Shown: one piece after another, positions 58,995 through 64,000 of the stretch
How the letters are laid out: each line of letters starts with the position of its first letter
How positions within the stretch are numbered: position 1 is the first letter of the stretch
Source of the DNA: Leadbetterella sp.
Lineage (GTDB): Bacteria; Bacteroidota; Bacteroidia; Cytophagales; Spirosomataceae
Reading direction: 5' to 3'
NCBI GenBank assembly: GCA_019638185.1
Contig: JAHBUH010000014.1
Span: forward strand, 1 to 64,000
DNA length: 64,000 bases
Notes under the pieces: model-generated
Database searches by the model: none
Seen by the model: the letters and a program-made list of their open reading frames with translations, nothing else
Told to the model about the DNA's origin: nothing
Translations under genes and position numbers: made by a program

Positions 58995-59056
58995 ACTTCC
59001 GGCGCCGGCTTTGTTTGGGGAGGTGTAAACTACAGAAATCTTTTAAACTAGTGAAT

Positions 59057-60259
59057 ATGAAAACGATCATGCTCTTTATTCTCGTCCTGCTTGGGGGCTA
59101 CGGTAATACCGGTGCCGCAGTGGAGAAACCATCCCCTCCTGACAAACAGGCTCCGAAACATGCTCCCGGCCATAATACCTCCCGGGAGACCCGGGAAGGC
59201 CGCCCTGCAAATACACCACCCCACAGCGACTTTGAGCCGGGAACCCGTGTCCTGGTAGCCGAAAACTTTGAACAGGATGCTATCGGCGACTTTCCCGCTA
59301 ACTGGAACACAGATGCTTCAGCCAAAGTAGTTACCCTTCCCGGTACAGAAGGCAAATGGCTGGAACTTTCCACGCCCGGTACTTTCCTGCTGGAAACCGT
59401 AAAACAGCTGCCGGAACATTTCACCCTGGAGTTTGATCTCTTTGTACCGCCCACCTTCTCGTATTACGACTACCCCCTGTGGATCAGCCTGGCGCAAATG
59501 CAAAACAAAAAAGACTTCTTCATCTGGGGAAGAGGCAAAGAAAAAAGGGGAAAAGACAAGCGAAACGGTGTACTGCTGATGCTGCACCCCCAGGAAGAAG
59601 GTGGGAAAAAACTGGGTTACAGCGAATATGAGGTCTGGGAAAACGGAGAGAAGACGGTTTCTAACAGGATAAAGTCGCTGACAGCCTTTAACGTCAACAC
59701 AAACCGCGTACGGGTACAGATCTGGCGACAAAAGCAACGGCTCAGGGTTTACCTGAATGACACCAAGGTATGGGACCTGCCCCGGGCATTTGATGCAGAG
59801 GCCGGCCTGAACACCCTCATCTTCAGTCGCTATGAGGCCAAAGAAGGCCACTGTTTCCACATTTCCCGTATCCGCCTGGCTTCTTCGGAAGAAGATGCCC
59901 GTTCAAAAATTCTGAAAGAGGGCCGGTACTCCACTAACGCCATCCTGTTTAACACGGGCTCGGCCGGGATTAGACCGGAATCAGGCCCGGTTATCAAGGA
60001 GATTGCAGATATCCTGAAAGAAAACCCCGCTTTGAAACTAAAAATCATAGGCCATACAGATACCGACGGAAAGAAAGACAGCAATCTTTTACTTTCTCAG
60101 CAAAGATCGGCCGCCGTAAAAAATGAGCTGGTGCAAAAATACGGCATTACCGCTAACCGCCTGGATACAGACGGTAAAGGAGATACCGAACCCGTAGCGG
60201 ATAATGCTACGGCCGAAGGAAAAGCAAAAAACAGAAGAGTGGAATTTGTAAAAATGTAA
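59057..60259 (+). CDS. OmpA-family outer-membrane protein with N-terminal lectin-like domain, paralogue of 39097-40230
   Basis: 400 residues from the ATG at 59057; a longer frame back to 58808 overlaps the collagen-like gene and is rejected. Signal peptide KTIMLFILVLLGGYGNTGAA. A basic, Pro-rich linker, then a jelly-roll-like domain (about 75-265: FTLEFDLFVPPTFSYYDYPL, RVYLNDTKVWDLP) and a C-terminal OmpA domain (about 285-400: LKIIGHTDTDGKKDSNLLLS, NRRVEFVKM). Same plan as the protein at 39097. It sits between two collagen-like genes, so it may anchor a surface layer to the wall. Confidence 0.87.
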   Translation: MKTIMLFILVLLGGYGNTGAAVEKPSPPDKQAPKHAPGHNTSRETREGRPANTPPHSDFEPGTRVLVAENFEQDAIGDFPANWNTDASAKVVTLPGTEGKWLELSTPGTFLLETVKQLPEHFTLEFDLFVPPTFSYYDYPLWISLAQMQNKKDFFIWGRGKEKRGKDKRNGVLLMLHPQEEGGKKLGYSEYEVWENGEKTVSNRIKSLTAFNVNTNRVRVQIWRQKQRLRVYLNDTKVWDLPRAFDAEAGLNTLIFSRYEAKEGHCFHISRIRLASSEEDARSKILKEGRYSTNAILFNTGSAGIRPESGPVIKEIADILKENPALKLKIIGHTDTDGKKDSNLLLSQQRSAAVKNELVQKYGITANRLDTDGKGDTEPVADNATAEGKAKNRRVEFVKM

Positions 60260-60310
60260 CTCCGGATCAAAATTAATATTTACAAAACCAACCGCTTAAA
60301 TTTATTACCT

Positions 60311-61360
60311 ATGAAAAATCGGATATTCCTCCTCCTGCTGACAGCAATACTATTTTTTGTTTCCTGCGGTAAAACGGGTGAAGCCGGCCCACAGGGCGAG
60401 CAGGGCATACAGGGTGTGGCCGGAAAAGACGGCGGCACTTTCCACAGCGGAAATACCGCGCCCGCTGCATCGCTGGGAAAAACCGGCGATATGTACCTCG
60501 ATAAAGCCACCGGCACACTTTACGGGCCCAAAACGGCCGACGGATGGGGTACGCCTCTGAGCCTGAAAGGGCCAGCCGGTGCCACCGGGCCTACAGGCGC
60601 TACGGGACCTGCAGGCACTACGGGCCCTACAGGACCGGCGGGACCCGCAGGGCCTACCGGACCAACCGGATCCACCGGGCCCATGGGACCGTCCGGACCG
60701 GCGGGATCCACCGGACCTACGGGCGCAACGGGCCCGACAGGGCCCGCAGGGCAAGCTGGCAGCCAGATCCTCAGCGGAACCGCCAATCCCACCGCCTCAC
60801 AGGGTAATATCGGTGATTTTTACCTTAACAAAACCAGCGGTGATCTTTTCGGCCCCAAAACCTCCGCCGGCTGGGAAACTCCCATCAATCTAAAGGGAAC
60901 AGCCAACGCAGTGGCCAGTAAGTGGGTAAACTATAGCTGGAACACTCACGACCCTACCTGGAAAAGTATGAGATATACTATTCCTGCCCCCATGTTCAAT
61001 GCCATAGGGCGTACTAACCTGATCGACTTCCTTAACAATGGAGGCGCGTTACTCGTATATGGTCAAAATTCCGGAAGCTTAGGTCATTACCCGTTCCCCT
61101 ACGATTTACGTAATGCCAGATATACTATGTATCCCCTCGCTGCCGATATGGGATATTTAATCTTGGAGATTCGAAGTATTAGAACAGTGGCCCTCCTTGA
61201 CATTGAATATGACGCCGCAAGAGGAAACAAGTTCCGGTATGTATTGATCTCCCCTGATAAGCAGCTGACGGGAGTGTTGCCCGGCGAAACGGCAGCCAAC
61301 ATCAACTGGCCCAAAATGAGTTATGAAGAAGTAAAAAGCCGGCTGAATCTTCCGGACTGA
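60311..61360 (+). CDS. Collagen-like lipoprotein, second copy, with duplicated GPKT module
   Basis: 349 residues. Lipoprotein signal with FVSC (Cys19). A first collagen block is at 20-43 and the main one at 87-152 (22 Gly-X-Y triplets). Between and after them lie two copies of a 41-residue module (47-87 and 156-196) with the pattern GDxYLxKxxGxLxGPKTxxGWxTPxxLKG. The C-terminal domain (about 200-349) corresponds to that of the protein at 58272 ([39 protein letters not shown]). It probably forms a trimeric stalk with a globular tip. Confidence 0.86.
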   Translation: MKNRIFLLLLTAILFFVSCGKTGEAGPQGEQGIQGVAGKDGGTFHSGNTAPAASLGKTGDMYLDKATGTLYGPKTADGWGTPLSLKGPAGATGPTGATGPAGTTGPTGPAGPAGPTGPTGSTGPMGPSGPAGSTGPTGATGPTGPAGQAGSQILSGTANPTASQGNIGDFYLNKTSGDLFGPKTSAGWETPINLKGTANAVASKWVNYSWNTHDPTWKSMRYTIPAPMFNAIGRTNLIDFLNNGGALLVYGQNSGSLGHYPFPYDLRNARYTMYPLAADMGYLILEIRSIRTVALLDIEYDAARGNKFRYVLISPDKQLTGVLPGETAANINWPKMSYEEVKSRLNLPD

Positions 61361-61373
61361 GGGATTTACTTCC

Positions 61374-63401
61374 TCAATTCAGATACCATTCACAGGAATC
61401 CTCCAGCCCATTTTTGGCTTTTACATTTATCTCATTTTTCCCGGGACTTAGCGTTACGTTTTCCCAGATCACCCGGTTCAGCTTATCTTTCTTTCCGGTT
61501 CCGATTTTTTTGTTATTGATATAGAGGTCGGCCTCCGGGGCATTGGTATATACCCGGATATCCGTAACGGGCCGGGTTCTGCTGGTAAATCTCCGGCTGG
61601 TGATGTAAATCATGGGTTCGGGGTTCCAGTTGGCTTTGTAAAAGTAGAAGGCATCTTTTTTGGTTTTGTAATCGTAGGTGATCAGGCCTTTGTTATTGAT
61701 CCTTTCGGTGTCTCCCTCCGTGCGGATAGAAGACCCGAAGTCGGCAAAAACCCAGATGTATTTCCCCCAGATAAAAGGGCGGGTGGATAATTCCTGCCAG
61801 TTGCCCTCATGATACAATGCCTGCCATTCTTCGGGGTGATACTTACTGGTGGGAACAGGCCTTTGGGCCGGCCATTCGTGCTGGGTGATACTACCGCCTG
61901 CCCCATATTCCGAAATGCCCACGGGGGTACCGTTAGAGTTTTTCATGGCGTCTTCTGTAAAAGCGCCGATCTGGTGAAAATCACCGCCATACCAGCCATA
62001 GTATTTATTCCAGGCAATGAGGTCAGTGGTGCCCAGGAAATAATCCTGGTCAATAAACGTGGCCAGGGTAGTTAAGCGGGAAGGGTCTTCTTTTTTGGCG
62101 ATGTTATGCAATTCTCTCACAAAAGACACGGGGTTATCATAATCCATCTTGACCTCGTTAAAGATCCCCCAGAAACAGATAGACGGGCTGTTAAAGTTCT
62201 GTTTAATCAATTCCAGGAGCATATTACGGGTATTTCTTTCAAAATCAGCGGTTTTCATGTAGCTGGAGCTGATATAACCGCCCGGCCCCACAAAAGGGAT
62301 TTCGGTCCATACAATAATACCGTTTTCATCGCACAGTTTATACACCGGTTTTCCATGCGGATAATGGGTGAGGCGCAAAGAGGTAGCGCCGGATTCTTTT
62401 ATCAGCGCCATTTCTTCCTGATAGTCTTCTTCCGATACCGCACTACCTTTCCCTTTACGGTCTACGTGCTTGCAAAACCCGTACAAATCCAGGTATTTCC
62501 CGTTCAGGAAAAACCCTTTCTGATGATCCACGGAAAAGTAACGAAACCCGGTCTTTTCAGCCACCCGGTCTACCGCCACACCGTCATTCAACAGCTCTAC
62601 TTCCACGGTATAGAGGTAAGGGTTCTCTTTCCCATTCCATAAAACAGGGCGATCAATCACCAATTTCTGGGCGGCTTCTGTTTGGGAGGAATCTAAAATT
62701 TTCTTCGTATTTTCTTTTACCAGCTGCCCGGCCTGATCATAGACACAGGCCCTTATTTCGTAGTTTTTACGTTTATCTTTGAGCGAAAGCATGGTTTGAA
62801 CCTCAATCTCAGCGGCATTTTCGGTTATGTTTTTCTGTTGAATATAAACGCCGGAAGAAGCATAATCCAGAGGAGATATGCAATTTTGGCCCGTTACCAG
62901 TAAATGTACTGGACGGTGCAAACCGCCGTAAATATTAAAATCGCCGCTTAATGGCGCCACATCCAGGCGGTGAGCATTACTCACATATACCTCCAGGTCA
63001 TTCTTTTCCCCGAAATTCACGTAATCGGTGATCTCCAGGCAGAAGGCCGTATATCCCCCGAAATGATCTCCCACCGTTTTACCGTTGACAAACACCTGCG
63101 CTACGGAATTGACTCCCTCAAAATACAGGAAAAGCCGCTTGTTTTTCATAGACTCCGGGATATCCAGTTTACGCTGATAGATAGCGGCCTCCCGGTTATA
63201 TTTGAGGCTTTCAAGCGCATCTTTGGCATTCCAGGTATGGGGCAAAACCACCTGCTCCTTCTTTACATCTTTAAGCACGTTATAAGCCGGATAATACGTC
63301 CATTGATCATTCAGGGGGATCTTTTCCCGGTAAAGCGCCTGTGCGGCCGGGACGCCGACGAGGGAGAAAAGAACGAGTTGAAATAAGAAACTACGCATCA
63401 T
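61374..63401 (-). CDS. Exported glycoside hydrolase family 2 enzyme
   Basis: 675 residues with a signal peptide (RSFLFQLVLFSLVGVPAAQA). GH2 order: sugar-binding jelly roll (about 40-165), immunoglobulin-like domain (about 190-285), TIM barrel (about 290-580), and a short C-terminal beta domain (RVYTNAPEADLYINNKKIGT). The catalytic acid/base is in CFWGIFNEVKMDY (N-E), the nucleophile in VGISEYGAGGSI. Short for a beta-galactosidase, closer to Bacteroidota beta-galactosidase/glucuronidase/mannosidase-like enzymes. It is followed in the same transcript direction by the collagen-like cluster on the opposite strand and preceded by a GH16 gene, so it may act on one glycan. Confidence 0.87.
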   Translation of the reverse strand: MMRSFLFQLVLFSLVGVPAAQALYREKIPLNDQWTYYPAYNVLKDVKKEQVVLPHTWNAKDALESLKYNREAAIYQRKLDIPESMKNKRLFLYFEGVNSVAQVFVNGKTVGDHFGGYTAFCLEITDYVNFGEKNDLEVYVSNAHRLDVAPLSGDFNIYGGLHRPVHLLVTGQNCISPLDYASSGVYIQQKNITENAAEIEVQTMLSLKDKRKNYEIRACVYDQAGQLVKENTKKILDSSQTEAAQKLVIDRPVLWNGKENPYLYTVEVELLNDGVAVDRVAEKTGFRYFSVDHQKGFFLNGKYLDLYGFCKHVDRKGKGSAVSEEDYQEEMALIKESGATSLRLTHYPHGKPVYKLCDENGIIVWTEIPFVGPGGYISSSYMKTADFERNTRNMLLELIKQNFNSPSICFWGIFNEVKMDYDNPVSFVRELHNIAKKEDPSRLTTLATFIDQDYFLGTTDLIAWNKYYGWYGGDFHQIGAFTEDAMKNSNGTPVGISEYGAGGSITQHEWPAQRPVPTSKYHPEEWQALYHEGNWQELSTRPFIWGKYIWVFADFGSSIRTEGDTERINNKGLITYDYKTKKDAFYFYKANWNPEPMIYITSRRFTSRTRPVTDIRVYTNAPEADLYINNKKIGTGKKDKLNRVIWENVTLSPGKNEINVKAKNGLEDSCEWYLN

Positions 63402-63419
63402 GCTTAAATCAGTTTAGTA

Positions 63420-64000
63420 TCAGTTGGTTTTCCGGTCATATACACGTACATAATCAATCAGCAGCTGTGCAGGCATGTATTCGGGAACAGGCGTTCCGGC
63501 ATGCCCTTCAATGCTGAAAATGATATCCCGCTCTTGTTCGTTGAAGTTTTTACGGTATTCTTCCGGGATAAAGGAATCAAACGTTCCTTTGGTATCATGT
63601 TTTGTTATGTCATTGGTCCAAAACAGGATGTTGTCAAAATAGAACAAAATTTTATTGTCATAGCGTTCAATCGTCCAGATATGATAATGATCACTGAGCG
63701 GTGTGCTTATGCTGTGATTCAGCCACCCCAGGCTCTGATCATTGGAGCTGGTGATGCCTGTGGCCCACTGGGGCTTGTTCCCTCTCCACCAATAATGTAT
63801 CCCGCTGGTAAAACGCTCATTGACGTTGCCTTTATTCAGATACGTCTCCATGATGTCTATTTCCAGGTTAGGGCTGCCCTCTGTGGTGGGGGCATCGGCT
63901 ATCCATAGCGCCGAGGTAACATGCGCTCTGTAATCGGGCAGTTTGGCCCGGATCTCCACGCGGGTGTTTGCGCCTACCTTAAATTTAGAGCGGGCGGCTC
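63420..64000 (-). CDS. Glycoside hydrolase family 16 enzyme, 5' part beyond the window
   Basis: The frame is open from the window end to the stop at 63420 (about 193 residues). It has the GH16 active-site motif EIDIMETY (nucleophile and acid/base Glu), HIWTIERYDNKILFYFDN (jelly-roll strand) and LLIDYVRVYDRKTN as the terminal strand. Family members cut beta-1,3/1,4-glucans, agarose, carrageenan or porphyran; the substrate cannot be decided here. It lies 18 bases before the GH2 gene on the same strand, presumably in one operon. Confidence 0.85.
   Translation of the reverse strand, partial: AARSKFKVGANTRVEIRAKLPDYRAHVTSALWIADAPTTEGSPNLEIDIMETYLNKGNVNERFTSGIHYWWRGNKPQWATGITSSNDQSLGWLNHSISTPLSDHYHIWTIERYDNKILFYFDNILFWTNDITKHDTKGTFDSFIPEEYRKNFNEQERDIIFSIEGHAGTPVPEYMPAQLLIDYVRVYDRKTN

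Noticed and set aside
58808-59056. Longer N-terminus of the second OmpA paralogue
   Set aside because: It overlaps the collagen-like gene in another frame and places the clear signal peptide inside the protein.
60520-60792. Minus-strand Gly/Pro/Val-rich repeat protein
   Set aside because: The mirror of collagen codons (GGN-CCN) produces repeat-like proteins on the other strand; the plus-strand frame has the lipoprotein signal and head domain.

Overview
The window reads as chromosomal DNA of a member of the Bacteroidota, probably of the Cytophagia/Sphingobacteriia/Chitinophagia type rather than a gut Bacteroides. The evidence is a SusC/SusD pair, several promoters with the phylum's TAnnTTTG -7 element, DUF6169-like and OmpA/collagen-like surface proteins, LytTR and two-component regulators with TPR sensor kinases, and many AraC and GNAT proteins. 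I cannot name the genus.

Region 1 (1-3660) is visibly A+T-rich and looks acquired. It holds the 3' end of an ATPase/TOPRIM (OLD-type) nuclease gene, an SF1 helicase one base further on (a Gabija-like arrangement), a convergent unknown protein with an R-x4-H motif, an XRE regulator and a SymE-like protein. An intergenic repeat family marks its right border.

Region 2 (3905-22633) is one long minus-strand gene set facing a divergent DeoR/GlpR regulator. It runs SusC, SusD, calcineurin-type phosphoesterase, ACS-type MFS transporter, FAD oxidoreductase, two exported EEP phosphatases/phosphodiesterases, polyol-permease-like MFS transporter, D-2-hydroxyacid dehydrogenase, two FGGY kinases, histidine phosphatase and, after a repeat, an exported glycerophosphodiesterase. 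It has no glycoside hydrolase. I infer uptake and dismantling of a phosphate-linked polyol or sugar (for example a glycerophospho- or teichoic-acid-like substrate). An 11-bp inverted repeat in the divergent promoter region is the likely DeoR operator.

Region 3 (22666-28620) contains small or unknown genes, a deletion scar that left two back-to-back 3' gene fragments (a response-regulator/AraC pseudogene and a sialate-esterase-like tail), a GNAT enzyme, a membrane-anchored AraC regulator and an outer-membrane receptor. Region 4 (28628-36153) has a PaoABC-type molybdenum aldehyde oxidoreductase, an ABC transporter whose permease is fused to a thioredoxin-like domain without the CxxC motif, and a tRNA with anticodon CAT.

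Region 5 (36210-53931) has a LytS/LytR-type sensor pair, an OmpA-family protein with an unknown partner, a phosphodiester glycosidase, a frameshifted Bro-N/DinD-like gene, an HdeD-like membrane protein and a run of small enzymes and regulators (GNAT, Crp, CPBP protease, cupin, AlkD-like, PaiB, DJ-1, epimerase, AraC). Several decayed gene fragments lie between them.

Region 6 (53935-64000) has a TPR sensor kinase with a NarL-type regulator, followed by a GNAT gene and a cluster of surface lipoproteins: a small lipoprotein, a collagen-like protein, a second OmpA paralogue and a second collagen-like protein. Two promoters here share one layout, a CGCAT-N4-ATGCG palindrome directly abutting a TTTC -33 box. 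This suggests a small regulon run by the neighbouring two-component system. The window ends in a GH2 and a truncated GH16 glycosidase gene.
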